DNA of 64,000 nt. Source: Malachius bipustulatus (taxonomy: Eukaryota; Arthropoda; Insecta; Coleoptera; Melyridae). Within the stretch, counting starts at the first letter, position 1. Each line of letters begins with the position of its first letter. Below the pieces are notes generated by a model. It saw only the letters and a program-made list of their open reading frames with translations. It had not been told where the DNA came from and did not search any database. Location: positions 22,630,001-22,694,000 of the forward strand of contig OU342631.1 in the NCBI GenBank assembly GCA_910589415.1, read 5' to 3'. Below, piece after piece: positions 1 to 11,440 of this stretch. A program made the position numbers and the translations under genes.

Positions 1-1149
1 TCGTGTAAGTAAGGAAATCGATTCATTTGAATTATTCAAGGCGTAAGAGACAGAAAAATTTAACTTTCCTTGATTTATTTATACATGGTGGACCAGATGA
101 AAGGATGATTATAAACATTGCTTCAATTTTTAAGCGATAAGGTGCGCGTCCTGATTGAACATTTTACTCCCAACGAACCGAACGCGCAGCGCTTGCACGA
201 AAGAACTCGACTAGTCAGGACATATCTCCGCGCTGAACAGAACGCGTCAAACATTTTTCATCGGCTATCGGTAAAGCTGGCTTGATTTACCTTCTTTTCA
301 CTTCCCTTACCTTTTATCAAAAAAGGTCTCACGACACGTTGAAAGTACCCCCCTAAGTTTTAAATAATATATCAGCAGAGTGAAGGGGAATAGAGAAACT
401 TATTGTATCAACACTTGATTAAAAACTGTAGTTATGTAGTTAACGCTTAAAGTAAGCATAAAATTAAATCAAGAAACGTAAAAAAAAAATAAAAAAAATT
501 TTTTTAAATGTGTTTACGTTTACGACTCACTCGATGATGAGTTCGCATGTCATAAATCAAGATATGTAAACTCGAAATAATAATTGCTGAAAGCAGTCTC
601 CAGTCTAATGGGACATTTCCTCTCATTTAAGATAAGAAGCCCATCTATCCAGGTGGGCGCCGTTGAGAAAATAGGAGCACCGCCGCAGGTCCTCTGGGTA
701 ATCACTATCACTATTGGTCGACGGACATGTTATAATGGTCTATAATTACTGTCACCTGGTGATGTCCCGGCTACCGGGTACCATTACCGGTATCAGCAAT
801 GTCCCAGCTTTATTATTTCATTTCATTTCCATTTTAGTGTTCTGTGTTCATTAGCTCTGTGGAGACGAGGCGGCGAGTAAAGCAGTGGCGTTACCTCGGT
901 CATTTCCTGTTACTGATAGGCTAGAATTATTTTCTTCTTTTTCTATATCAGAATGAAGTGTGATAAAGCTGGAAGCAATAGGCTTACAAGAAAACCCTCC
1001 GGGGTTTATAACGATGAATAATTTAACTGATTTATTCATAAATTTCAGGAATTCACTAACACTAGAAATATCTTTGAAGCACTTGCCCCGTTTTAATGGC
1101 AAATATTTTCTGCAAGGATGAAGAATGTTGAGCGAATTTTTATAAATTT
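1..1149. other. AT-rich stretch, no gene seen
   Basis: I see no convincing coding frame, RNA gene or element boundary here. A GC-richer patch at about 150-260 and another at 600-800 could be host regulatory or conserved non-coding DNA, but nothing in the sequence identifies them. Short open frames have no recognisable domain. Confidence 0.5.
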
Positions 1150-1153
1150 TATA

Positions 1154-1890
1154 CAGGGCGTATTTAAATAATACCGAAAAAATTTAAATGCTGATTCTTT
1201 GGTCAAAAATAAACAAAAAGTCCTATTAACCGTTTTTGAGATAGAGGGTGTCAAAAAAAGGATTATTTTTCCAGTTTTCTTAGGATATCAGGGCAACCGT
1301 TTGAGATATGGAGCTCAGCTTTTGTACAAGTTATATTATTGATATTAGCTACATTTTTGGTATAATTCCAGGTTTTTTCATATGCCATTTTGCTGAGATC
1401 TTAGGATTGAGATAAGTTTTGTCCTTTATTTTCCGACAGATTTCTTGAAACATCCAAAGCGAGTTTTTCATCGTGATTACTGTTTTTCTTGAAAATGGCT
1501 CACTTTAACAGTCAATCTACCTCTTTTGTTTAAAAAAAAAAGTGGCTAAAAGTGCGCTTTTAAAATATAAATTGACCCCGTTTTGTAGATATTATAAGAA
1601 GCAACAAATCCCCCCAACCTTAAAAATCTCCGCCACTGGCATATTTAAAAGAATTAGCATTAAAATAGTTGCTAATATCCATGATATTAGCTGTATGTAC
1701 AAAACCTGAATTCTGTATCACAAACGGTTCGTCAGATATCTTCAAAAAACTGTAAAAATAATCTTTTTTTGACACCCTGTAACTCAAAAAGGGTGCGTTT
1801 CCAGACACATGTTAATATAAATTTTTTTGTTTATTTTTTTACCAAAGAATCAACCCTTAAATTTTTTCGGTGTTATTTATATACACCCTA
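1154..1890. mobile_element. Foldback element, CAGGGYG family, TATA target duplication
   Basis: The outer arms (about 1154-1300 and 1740-1890) are diverged inverted copies: both contain the segment around CCGAAAAAATTTAA and GATTCTTTGG in opposite orientation. The left end begins CAGGGCG and the right end finishes CACCCTA, one base from the CACCCTG expected by comparison with the two other members in the window. TATA flanks both ends (1150-1153 and 1891-1894). The interior has a further inverted pair around GGTGTCAAAAAAAG (near 1247 and 1765). It has no transposase, so it is non-autonomous; the superfamily is unresolved (TA or TATA duplication). Confidence 0.7.
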
Positions 1891-1894
1891 TATA

Positions 1895-2211
1895 ATAAGT
1901 ACCTAGCCCATTTTGTAACGGTTCTTTCAACAGTTTCAATAGCCTTTCCATTCGTTACCCTTTTCATCAATAAAATATTTTCGTGACGCAGGGTATGGTA
2001 ATTTCGTCCAGCACCCTGTATAGGGCTACTGAGGGTTGCGTAAGAACGGCGAACGGCGATGATGCTAGCGTTCGGGTCGATTCGTTTCGGCTCCCGATAA
2101 GTTAGGGAGAGTAATGCTTTAAAAGAGACCGCAGCAGTCCAAGGGTTAATTAATTCCTGCTAAAACTCGAGAAACCTCCGTTCTATTATTAATTACCTAG
2201 TTTTAATGATA
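1895..2211. other. Short spacer including probable 3' UTR of the I-clade LINE
   Basis: The right part (about 2165-2211) is probably the 3' untranslated end of the minus-strand LINE, which on that strand runs into TAA-rich sequence. An isolated CACCCTGTATA at 2009-2019 resembles the end of the CAGGGTG foldback family but has no partner nearby. Confidence 0.4.
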
Positions 2212-5200
2212 TTAATGTTTAGCAGCTAAAGCACTCCATCCGCTCAGTGAAATGTTGCATGTGGTACAGGTAGGAGGGTTCTGTCTGGATAGTAGGAAGG
2301 CGTGAGTGAGTCTTGTGTGACCCAGTCTTATTCTGCTCAGTTTTACCTGGTCGTACCTGAGTTCAGGTAGGGGTAACTTACTTGTGACAGAGGGTTTGAT
2401 TGTCCTCAGGTGAGATTGGCTTCTGTTCCATTCGTCTTGCCACAGTCCCTGGATTTCCGTTTTGATGAGTGATCTGTGGTCATTGGGAAAGTGGACATTG
2501 GTAATTTGTTGGTGTTCTGACGCGGCTGTTATCTTTGCTAGCCTGTCTGCCCTCTCATTTCCCTCGATGCCAACGTGTGAAGGAGAAAAAATAAAGAGAG
2601 TTCTGTTTGAGCTCTCTGCTAGTCTAGCTTTTATGAGTTTTACCAGTGGATTTTTGGGGTAGAGCTGCTTTAAGGCCGTGAGTGAACTCAATGAATCTGA
2701 GCAGATGACGTAACGATGTACGGGAGAGGCATTTATGATTTCTATGGCTTTAAGGATAGCATACAGCTCAGCTGTGAAACTACTGCATGAGCTTGGTAGT
2801 CGATATCCCCATTCCTCTGTAGGAGTAATTACAGCACAGGACACTTTTCCATCAGATTTAGATCCATCTGTGTATATTTCTATATATCTAGGGTATTGGG
2901 AGATAAGTTTTTTGAAGTGTGCAGTAAGCGATTGATGGCCAGTTGTGACTTTATTGAATCTTGTGAGCGAGAGGTTTATTTGTGGTTTATTCAACGTCCA
3001 AGGGGGTGGAGAGTGGGGAGGAGGTGTTTTTGATCTTGGGATGCGGATATGCAATTCTATTTCCATGCGGCGTATTCTTTCGTAAATAAGAGGAGTAATA
3101 TTAGAGTTTGAGTCAAAGAGGGATTTGAAGTTGCTAGTGAGTAATTGGGGGTAGCTTCGACTCTTGGGGTATTGGGATGCATTCGCCGCATAATTTAGAG
3201 TTGCAAGTTTGCCTCGATAAACCAGAGGCATTTCGCCCGTAAGTGCGAACAAACTTTGAGTTGGAGTTGTACAGAAAGCCCCGGTGGCAATTCTCAAAGC
3301 TGTGGTTTGTATGGTTTCAATCACTTTTCGATATGATTTTCTGGCGGATGCATAGGAGGCAATTCCGTAGTCGATCCTAGATCTGATCAAACTCTTGTAT
3401 ATTAAAAGCAGAGTGGTGCTGTCGGCCCCCCAGGAGTGACTAGAGAGGACTCTCATCAGGTTCAAGCCACCACTGCACCCCACCTTGATCTGATCAACAT
3501 GCCGCTTCCAGTTTAATCTGCTGTCAAACACAACGCCGAGGTATTTTATTTGATCTAAAAACGCGAGGCTTCTACCATTAAGTCGAAGAAGAGGAGATTC
3601 TACGACTTTTCCCTTGCTGAAACATACACAATGTGTCTTGAGAGCTGAGAATTTGAACCCTGTTTGGTTGCTCCATTGTTGCATACCGAACAAGGCAGTT
3701 TGGAGAGTTTTTTGCATATATTTAGTGTTTTTTCCTTTAAGGTAAATGAGAATATCATCCGCGTACATACTACTCCGAACCGGCTGTTTCAGTTTATTAA
3801 CCGAGTTATTAATAGCTACGAGGAACAGGGTGGGACTTATTATAGACCCTTGGGGGACGCCATTTTCTAGTTTCCTACTTTTGGATAAAGTGTTGTTTAT
3901 TTTCACTTTAAATGTTCTGTTGTCCAGGAAATTTTTTATATAGGCAAGTATATTTCCAGATAGTCCCCAGTTCTCGAGCTGTACTAGAATAGGGTGGGTC
4001 CAGGTCATATCGTAGGCCTTTTCTAAGTCGAAAAAGACTGCTACGAGTTTTTGTTTGTTGGCCATGGCTTCGTGGATCTCGGACTCTAATTGCACTATGC
4101 TGTCGGTTGTCGATCGGTGCTTTCTGAAACCGTTTTGAGCAGTATGCAGCAGGTTGAGCTCCTCAAGATGCCAGGTAAGGCGATTATTGATGATTTTCTC
4201 TAGCAGTTTACACATCGTGCATGTAAGAGAAATGGGTCGGAAGGAAGATTTTTGGTGGTTAGGTTTGCCAGGCTTCAGAAACGGGATGACGTGCGATTCA
4301 GACCAGGTTGGGGGAAATTCGTGTTTCAACCATATTTGGTTATAAATACTTAAAAGGATTTCTTTAGCTTTTTGAGATAGGTGCCTTAGGAAGCAATAAG
4401 GGATATCATCTGGTCCGGCACAGGAGTCTCCTGTGGATATGAGAGCCTCCTCAAGTTCCCCAAAGATCAACGCAATATTTATAGGGTGCTCACGATTATT
4501 ATCGAGATTATAGGCTTTGTTTAGTTCCTCGGTAACTTTTCGCATCAGAAAACCATAATCGAAGTTTGCGTTGCTTGAATTCGCGTGGAACTGATCGGCG
4601 AGAGTCTCCGCGACCTCTATTTCTGAACTAACTAGTTGGGATTGTTCATTTACTAAACTGAAAGGGGTAGCGGCCTTCACAGCTCGCATCTTCCTAATTT
4701 TATTCCACACTTCGGAGGTGGTTGTAGAGGGGCTGATGGATGACACATACTCCCTCCAAGAAGTTTTCTTATTTGTTTTCAACGTGAAACGGGCGCGGGC
4801 TCTAAGTTTTTTAAACGCTAGTAGGTTTTCTAGGGTGTTGTGTCTTTTAAATCTGTTGAATGCGCGTTTACTGTCTCTTACTGCTGTGGCACATTCTTCA
4901 TTCCACCAGGGGACGGGATTACGATTTATTGGGAAGGTGGATTTTCCGATATGATTTTGAGCAGAATTTTTGACAATTTCAGTAAAGTTTGTGACTGAGA
5001 CGTTTATATTGTTTTCTAAGTGTTTTACAAGATGCAGATTATTATCAATTTCCTCGGAAAATGATGTCCAATGTGCGTGTTTGATATTCCATTTAGAGAA
5101 TTGTATATTGGGGGTAGGTTGCTCGATTAGGTTTCCGCCTATCCTTATGGGAAAATGGTCGCTACCGTACAGATGGTTATGTGTCTTCCAGTTTAATCGG

Positions 5201-5480
5201 GGAGTCAGAGTTGTAGAACAAACGGCTAAGTCGATGGCACTAAAGCTTCCATTGAAGGCATTGAATCTAGTGGGGGCTCCTGTGTTTAGGAGAGTGAGAT
5301 TTGCTTGATCGAAGTGTTGTTCTAGAAGCCTACCTCTAAAGTTTGTATCCTGGCAGCCAAAGACCACATTATGTGCATTGAAATCTCCTAAAATAATGCG
5401 TGGGGAAGGAATTTGTTTAAAGAGGTCTCTGAGCTGACACCGATCGAGTTCCGCGCCGGGGGGTATGTATACATTACATA
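2212..5480 (-). pseudogene. ORF2 of I-clade LINE: endonuclease C-part, RT, RNase H
   Basis: This is the polymerase part of the LINE. Residue numbers refer to the open frame counted from 5517, whose first codons come from the MITE. Endonuclease motifs: LGDFNAHN (about 44-50) and GSDHFPI (118-124). Reverse transcriptase: FFDLEKAYD (495-503), NGVPQGSIISPTLF (552-565) and the catalytic MYADD (584-588). RNase H: YTDGS (882-886), AELYAI (916-921), CSDSLS (939-944) and HVGIEGNERAD (981-991), so all acidic catalytic residues are present. The C-terminus keeps CTTC but not the His/Cys that normally completes the terminal knuckle. Apart from the MITE, I see no stop or frameshift from the endonuclease to the RNase H, so this copy decayed recently. 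Confidence 0.85.
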
Positions 5481-5482
5481 TA

Positions 5483-5732
5483 TGAAGACTTGAAATAAAA
5501 ACCGGGCTAAGTGCCAAAATTTAATTTCTTAGATAATCGATTTTTTTACTTATGACATTATATTATTGTTACACAGATATGAAAAAATAAGTCAATGAAT
5601 AAATCATTTCTGATAATTCTGGCACATAGCACGCTTTATAGGTTGTTGGCGATGGTGTTTAGCACTGTTTTTAAGTTTTAACACAATTTTCGAATTTTTG
5701 GCACTTAGCCCAGTTTTTATTTCAAGTCTTCA
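5483..5732. mobile_element. MITE (Tc1/mariner-like, TA target duplication) inside the LINE
   Basis: The element is 250 bp, with near-perfect inverted ends of about 38 bp starting TGAAGACTTGAAATAAAAAC; one mismatch falls at the following C/T. TA flanks both sides (5481-5482 and 5733-5734). It contains no coding sequence. It sits inside the endonuclease, and removing it with one TA restores the frame exactly, which confirms both boundaries. TA duplication suggests mobilisation by a Tc1/mariner-type transposase, which is an inference. Confidence 0.85.
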
Positions 5733-5734
5733 TA

Positions 5735-6027
5735 TGTATTTTGGTATTTATCACTTGCATGGAGAAAGCCACAGCTTCGAGTTCTGTCACCAGCGCAATC
5801 TTGTTAGAAGGGTATGCTACACTCACGAAGGAGGCAACTCCGCCGCTTGCTTTTCTATAATCTGTTCTATTCTTTGAATAGCAGGTATAGCCTCTAATAG
5901 TTGTGTCTTTTTTAAGGTTGGTTTCCTGTAAACAAATAATGACTGGTTTGTCTTTTCCGATCAAGAGGTTAAGTTTTTCCAGATGGGCGAAATACCCATT
6001 GGTATTCCATTGAAGGATGAAAGTCAA
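5735..6027 (-). pseudogene. ORF2 endonuclease, N-terminal part, cut by MITE
   Basis: This is the start of the LINE endonuclease, which nicks target DNA. ILQWNTNGYF (the catalytic Asn region) and ICLQETN (the catalytic Glu) are the first two motifs of apurinic-type LINE endonucleases. The frame is the same as ORF1, separated from it by one TAA and four sense codons; no ATG precedes the first motif (the first possible non-AUG start is TTG at 6027). The coding sequence is interrupted at 5734 by the MITE, after which a few MITE codons are read before a stop. Confidence 0.75.
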
Positions 6028-6039
6028 GAAAGCGAGATT

Positions 6040-7343
6040 TTAAAAGGAACTTTGTTGTGAGTGGTCTGTGTCAAGGTCTGAGGAGTCTTCCAGAGTGTCG
6101 TTTGGGTTTTCGGTTAATTGCCTGAGAATTTTCTTTTGTAGCTTTGAAAATTTTGTTTTTAGACCGCGTTGTGTGAGGAATGGGTATGTTTCCTTTAACA
6201 TTATTAATAGCTTTTCGACCTCTGTTGTGTATTGTTTGGCTACACTCAAGGGATCTGGGTTACCGGCGACGTTTTCTAGGAAGTCTACAAATTCCTCATA
6301 GGAAAGTATATGGGAGGGGGAAGATTGTTCTAGGCGGGGTTTGAGGGGTAGTAGTTGTACATCGAGTGGGGTGATATTTTCAGATGATGAGGTTATCTTT
6401 GGTTTTTTATGAGTTCTTTTAATTGGGGGTAAACTGGTTGGAGCAATGAAAGGTTCAAAATTATTCTGGTTTTCTTTTCCGGGGTTTGGACTAGAGTCTG
6501 GAGTTTGGTTTATTGAAGATGCTGTGGTTTGAGACGCTGGTCTCTTCTTAGATGAACATTCAGGTGGGTGGTCTAATAGTGCTGAATTGTGGGACAGATT
6601 ATTCTCTGTTTCTAGTTGCTTATTTGGCGCGGCTATCTGGTCTAGGGGCTGTGGGTCTTTATCTGCGGTAGGCGGATTTGTCATGCTCAAGATTTGATTA
6701 GGGCACTGATCCGCTCTGTGGCCTGGCTGCTTGCATAAGAAGCAAGTTAGCTCTCCCGAACTTACAAATATCCTATAATCGGTGTTTTCGTGTTTTATTA
6801 GGATGGAGGCAGGAGCGGTAAGCTGGTCATTTGGCTGGACGTAAACTTGTCGCCGGAAACTAAGAACGTGGCCGTATTCTTCTCCTTGAATCCCGGCCCG
6901 GAGAAAAGAAATAGTGGAGACTATTTTATAACCAAGATTTGTTAGTGCTGACTCTAATAACTCGTTGGGTATTGAGGGGCAGACGTTTGATAAAATTACC
7001 CTAGTTGCGGGGGTAATTAGGCGTCGAACTGTGATGTCTTGTTCTTTTATAGTAATTTTCTCATGGTCTCTTACGAAATTTTGTGCCATTATGGTTGATG
7101 ACAGGTATATACAAATTCTATTTTTTGAAATTCGGGACGCAAATAAAATATTAATTGGTCCTAGAATTTTTCCGACCGCGATCACGTAGTCGCTGATTTT
7201 CAACTGATCGACGACGTCTAGGACTATAGCTTGATCTTTTTTGGGTATAGTTGTGATTTTGCTGCGTTAGCATAGCTGTTCCCATTTTGTTTAGGTTGTT
7301 GTTGGCTCTGATTTTGTGGAGGGGTACTCTGTGGTTGATTCAT
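6040..7343 (-). pseudogene. I-clade LINE ORF1, gag-like nucleic-acid-binding protein, frameshifted
   Basis: ORF1 proteins of I elements bind the element RNA and chaperone target-primed reverse transcription. The reading frame starts at ATG 7343, with a Gln/Asn/Pro-rich start ending near SYANAAK. It runs into a stop after a run of six A (T6 on +, 7237-7242); one extra A would join it to the 387-codon open frame at 7203-6040. That frame has a zinc knuckle CFLCKQPGHRADQC (CX2CX4HX4C), at about residues 154-167 of the long part, followed by a low-complexity Ser/Pro/Asn/Lys region. It ends in TAA at 6042-6040, in the same frame as ORF2. A sequencing error in the homopolymer is the alternative to a real mutation. 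Confidence 0.75.
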
Positions 7344-8999
7344 TTTGATATTAGTTTGTGAAAACCCTGTAGTCAGGAATTTTCTAGTGTAAAATGGTTA
7401 AGTGTTATTTATATGATTTGTGTACGAGAGCATTTCGTTGAAAACACAGTGAGTTTTTTTTAATTTCTTAAATTCTTAGTAAAGCATTAAGTCATCGTGT
7501 GAATTTTGATGTTCATCTTATTCTATGTAATTGTTATAATATGTCATGTTCAATTATTTAATCATTTTTATAAATTCTATATTTTATTACCTACCTGTCC
7601 TGTGATACTATAACTTGTGTTTTTTTACCATCTATTACAAAATTTATTCTTTGTGATATTGAGGATTGTTCTATTTGGTTATTATATTTTTTGTGATGTT
7701 TTAGTTTTGTTATTATCTATTATATTCGTCTTATTATTGGAATTTCTCTTGACCAAGAAGATGATCTATTCTATTCATTAATAAAAACTGTTAAAATGGG
7801 CCTGTGAATTTTCTTCGACCTGTGATGCTATTCATTCATTTGTGTGCATTGCCGAAACAATAAGTGAAATTTCATTTATGAGCTAGCTGGCTGCTAAATA
7901 GTGTTCTTTGCCTTCCCTAAATTTGCTCGGGGTGAAATTGAACGTTATAATTTGAAATTTTGAAATCCTATTTGATGGAATTTGATCATTTCCTGGATTA
8001 AAGCATAATATTACCTGTAGCTTTTTAGCATTCGTTGGGAAATCATTTGACGGTACTTTGCGCTAAAAACGCTAAACACACAACAAAGACGAAGAAGATA
8101 TGGAGAAGAGTATCAACATTCGTTTTAATTGTCAAAAACTGAAAACTTTGTTAAGTCAAAAGTAAAGAGGAGGAGTTTTTATAAATTTTACATCACCGCT
8201 AATTTGAAAGAATCAATTTCAAAACTCAACAAAAAATCAACAATTTCTAACCTTCCTGTGATTCTAATATTTCGATTATTTTTCCAAAAAACTCTCGAAC
8301 TCTTGGCAGTTAAGAAAGGGGTTGAGAATAATAACTTGATAGAAATAAAAGGAGTTTGTGGCGTTTGGTGCTCTCGTTTTAATCGCGAGCAGTTTTAATT
8401 TTGAAAACAAAAATTACTGGCTGATTGTTCAAATTTTTTGTGAATTTTACATCGCAGCAAATCGGAAAATAACTTGAAATGAATTCTTCCACTTCGAAGC
8501 CATTTTCTTTAGTTAGCTACAAAAATCGCTGACGTTTTCCTCTAATAACGAAATTTTCATAAAAGGAGCAAAGTAAGTTTTACTTTAACATTTACTTTAA
8601 AAAAATTAACTTTAAGGTTGATGTTATGACTTTTTGCCAAGCGGATGTACAAAAATCGTATTTTTTCCAGTCACTCTCATGGACACCATACTTGTGGACT
8701 AGCGGAGCTTACCAAGCCTAACAGCACCAAAAAGCTCAATCTGATGCCTTTAACAAGAAATGGATTTTATATATTTTCTTCTTCATAAAAATCGCACTTG
8801 AAGCAAAAGGAACATAACAGCCGAACTAGGAGGGTATAAGAGGACATAATTATGAGTTCGTATATTATTCATAATAAAAGTTAGTTTTTGAAAAAAAAAA
8901 AACTTGTGATTGAGAATTTGACATGCGCATCGCAGCAAATATTAAAATCGCGTGAAATTGTTTTGTCGACCTATATTATCACATTCACTGTTCCTATAA
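7344..8999. other. LINE 5' UTR then AT-rich DNA with faint repeats
   Basis: The left few hundred bases probably include the 5' UTR of the I-clade LINE; the exact 5' end is not visible. Three loosely similar segments containing a CATCRCNGCNAAT core (near 8184, 8447 and 8934) suggest an old tandem or dispersed repeat. I see no supported gene. Confidence 0.35.
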
Positions 9000-9360
9000 A
9001 ATTCGTTGTCAGAGTCAGGTGCCACCGCATATAATTTTAGCCAAACGCGTTTTTACTAGTATAAGTGAGTGTAAAGTCCAATTAAAAATATATTTGTTAA
9101 ATTTGAAAAGCAAAAAATCAAAAAAGGGCGTAACGCGTTTTGGGCACAGGAAAAGGTTATACTTTACATAGTGCCTAATCAACGCGCTTCGCGCGGTGCC
9201 TAACAACGCGTTAGGTACGGTACTTACCTACTCCACGCGGCTCCTTCTTCATTTTTTTTAATAAAAAAAAAAAAATTTTTCTTGAAATCAGCAACGCGCC
9301 TGGCGCGGTGCGGGCATATGTTTGTAAGTAACACTAAACGCGCGTCGCGCGTTGAGGGTA
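9000..9360. repeat. Cluster of CpG-rich palindromes in AT-rich DNA
   Basis: At least five ACGCG-containing words occur in about 300 bp, several forming short perfect inverted repeats: ACGCGCTTCGCGCGGTG (9182-9198), CAACGCGTT (near 9204), CGCGCCTGGCGCG (9296-9308) and AACGCGCGTCGCGCGTT (9337-9353). The words share the AACGCG...GCGCGGTGC layout, so they look like diverged copies of one unit. I see no coding content. Confidence 0.5.
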
Positions 9361-11214
9361 GTGAATGTGTTAAGAAGCTTTTTTCTGACAATTACGGAAC
9401 TTTCACCATAGTTTTCAAAATTTTCATAAATTCACTAATCTAAATGAAAGACGTTTACTTATGTATTAAATATAATATATAATATGTTATATATTTACAT
9501 ATGTATAATATTTTATATAGTACATGTAGGCATATAAAGAAAAATCAGCTTATATAATACGTCGTAGGTAAATTAACTTCGATCGTTTTATTTAATAATC
9601 ATTACAATTATTATGCCGTTTCAATTTTTTTAGGTAATTAAATTATGATATATTATACCCTCAATTATGATTATGTTTAGTATTTATGATCTATAAATAC
9701 TTGCCAGTTACTGGGAACGTCCTGCTCGACTGATTATTAACTAGGTATGCTTTTCTTTTATCGGTTTACTTTGAAGTTTATTGCTTAAGCATTTTTTTTA
9801 AATATTTGTACATTATATGCAATTAAAATCAATTAACATTTCCACCTCCATAATCTTTATAGTTAGTATACCTACCTACCTACTTGATTTTTCTATGATA
9901 ATCACAAAGCAATACCTCTTACACCCAAGTCACGTTGATCAGAGGATTGATTTTAACGTTAATAATAATATCAATAGATCGGAATTGTCCTAGGGAAACG
10001 ATTTCTGTGAAAAGGGTTATTGTAATTTATTTGTATACCCGTTTAAAAAACGAGATTGCAACACATGAAAAGACAAATTATTTAAATAGAACCGAAGTTG
10101 TCAAATTTGTAAGTCTGTGTAAAAGTGTAAAAGATGACAGCATCATCTTGTATAGTAATATTTCCATTTCCTCTTACGGCGTACAAGCGCATACACCGTA
10201 CCAAAAACGGTTGACAGTAAGCGACGTTTAAAATTTTTCCGACTAATTTCCAGTCATGTTAGAATCTCCTACCTGAGTGGCTGTCTTAGGACAAGCAAAG
10301 TAATTCGCCTATCTGAACGTTAAATCATTATAATTTGTCACCGGTCTCGATTTACATAAGCGAACATATCAGAATTGACAATTTATGAGGAATGCGATGC
10401 GTAGAGTTACCGATAAAACACTCATACAAACAGCGGTTCCCAATCAGGACGAAAAGAAAAAAAATGTCCATGCTTTCGTTATGATGAATATTAATGAGGT
10501 ATTTTGTTCGTTTTTGTATTCTCTTGTTTTTTTTAGATTTATTACCAGTGATTGGTAAGCTGCTGCTTCAGGAGATGTTTGTCCTGAGGTTATTTTTCCC
10601 AGTCCCTCCCTGCTTTAGAACATTTATCTGCTCGGACATTTATTGTGAAATATTTTGCCCACATTCTGCTTATTAAAGACGGATTTTCTGGGATAAAACC
10701 ATTTTAGAAATAGAATTGTTAGATGATATTAGAGCTCTTGTTTAATTGTCAAAAAATTATGACTTTTTTGAAAAAAATAAAAAAAAAGGACGAAAAGACT
10801 TTTTTAGAAATTTATTTATTTCGATTTAGAAATTCTTAGATAGAGTTAATAACGGTACCAAAGTTTTTCTAGGAGCTCTGAAACAGAAGTTATGATCCAT
10901 ATCTCTGTAAAAACGTAGTTTTATTATATAATTTTCTTAGAAATTCAACTTGATGCAATTAAAAAATTACAACGTTTAAAAAAAGAGAGAGATAGAGAAG
11001 AATAATTAATGCCATCGTTTTAACATCCAAAACATTTAGACATTGGAAAAAATCTTAAATTATAGATATAAATATTTCAAACCGTATACATCCTCCCAAA
11101 TTAAGCATTTATAATTTGGTTTACTTTATTGTGCTACTAAAACAAAAATTTGTTACACTCATCAAAAAAAAAAAAAAAACACTAATATCACAGACCAATA
11201 ACGCAATCACTAAA
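9361..11214. other. AT-rich stretch, no gene seen
   Basis: The stretch contains long A and T runs and scattered short open frames without domains or splice context. Nothing here can be named. Confidence 0.5.
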
Positions 11215-11440
11215 CAGCAGCTCTATCGCATAGATCCAGAAGAACCAGGTAAGGAACCCTGTGCAACAGAGACATTAGTATTATCAGCAAACATTAAACA
11301 TTAGAGTATAGAATTCGCCGAGTTGAGAAGGCCGCAGTTATTTATATAGACAACAAACATAACGGTCCCAAGACCGATCCCTGGGGAACACCAATATTGC
11401 AGGGTCTTTTATCTGACCACTTTCCAAAAAATGGTTGAAA
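11215..11440 (-). pseudogene. Relic of a LINE reverse transcriptase
   Basis: Translated on the minus strand, the segment near 11440-11330 reads CNIGVPQGSVLGP, the conserved RT motif before the catalytic site. After a stop and some decay, FADNTNVSV (about 11292-11266) occupies the position of the catalytic FADDTN motif, with the second Asp changed to Asn. The piece is too short to classify beyond the Jockey/CR1-like RTs. It is a dead fossil. Confidence 0.55.

Larger units (their letters stand above)
2212..7343 (-). mobile_element. I-clade non-LTR retrotransposon (LINE), broken
   Basis: This is a two-ORF LINE on the minus strand. ORF1 (gag-like, CCHC knuckle) is at 7343-6040 and ORF2 (apurinic-type endonuclease, reverse transcriptase, RNase H) runs 6027-2212. 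An RNase H domain after the RT is the hallmark of the I group. The copy is disabled by a one-base frameshift in ORF1 (7237-7242), a 250-bp MITE in the endonuclease (5483-5732), and an atypical ORF2 C-terminus that lacks the second half of the usual terminal CCHC. The 5' UTR extends right of 7343 to an unplaced end, and no target duplication was found. A heavily degraded relative lies at 53137-54560. Confidence 0.85.
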
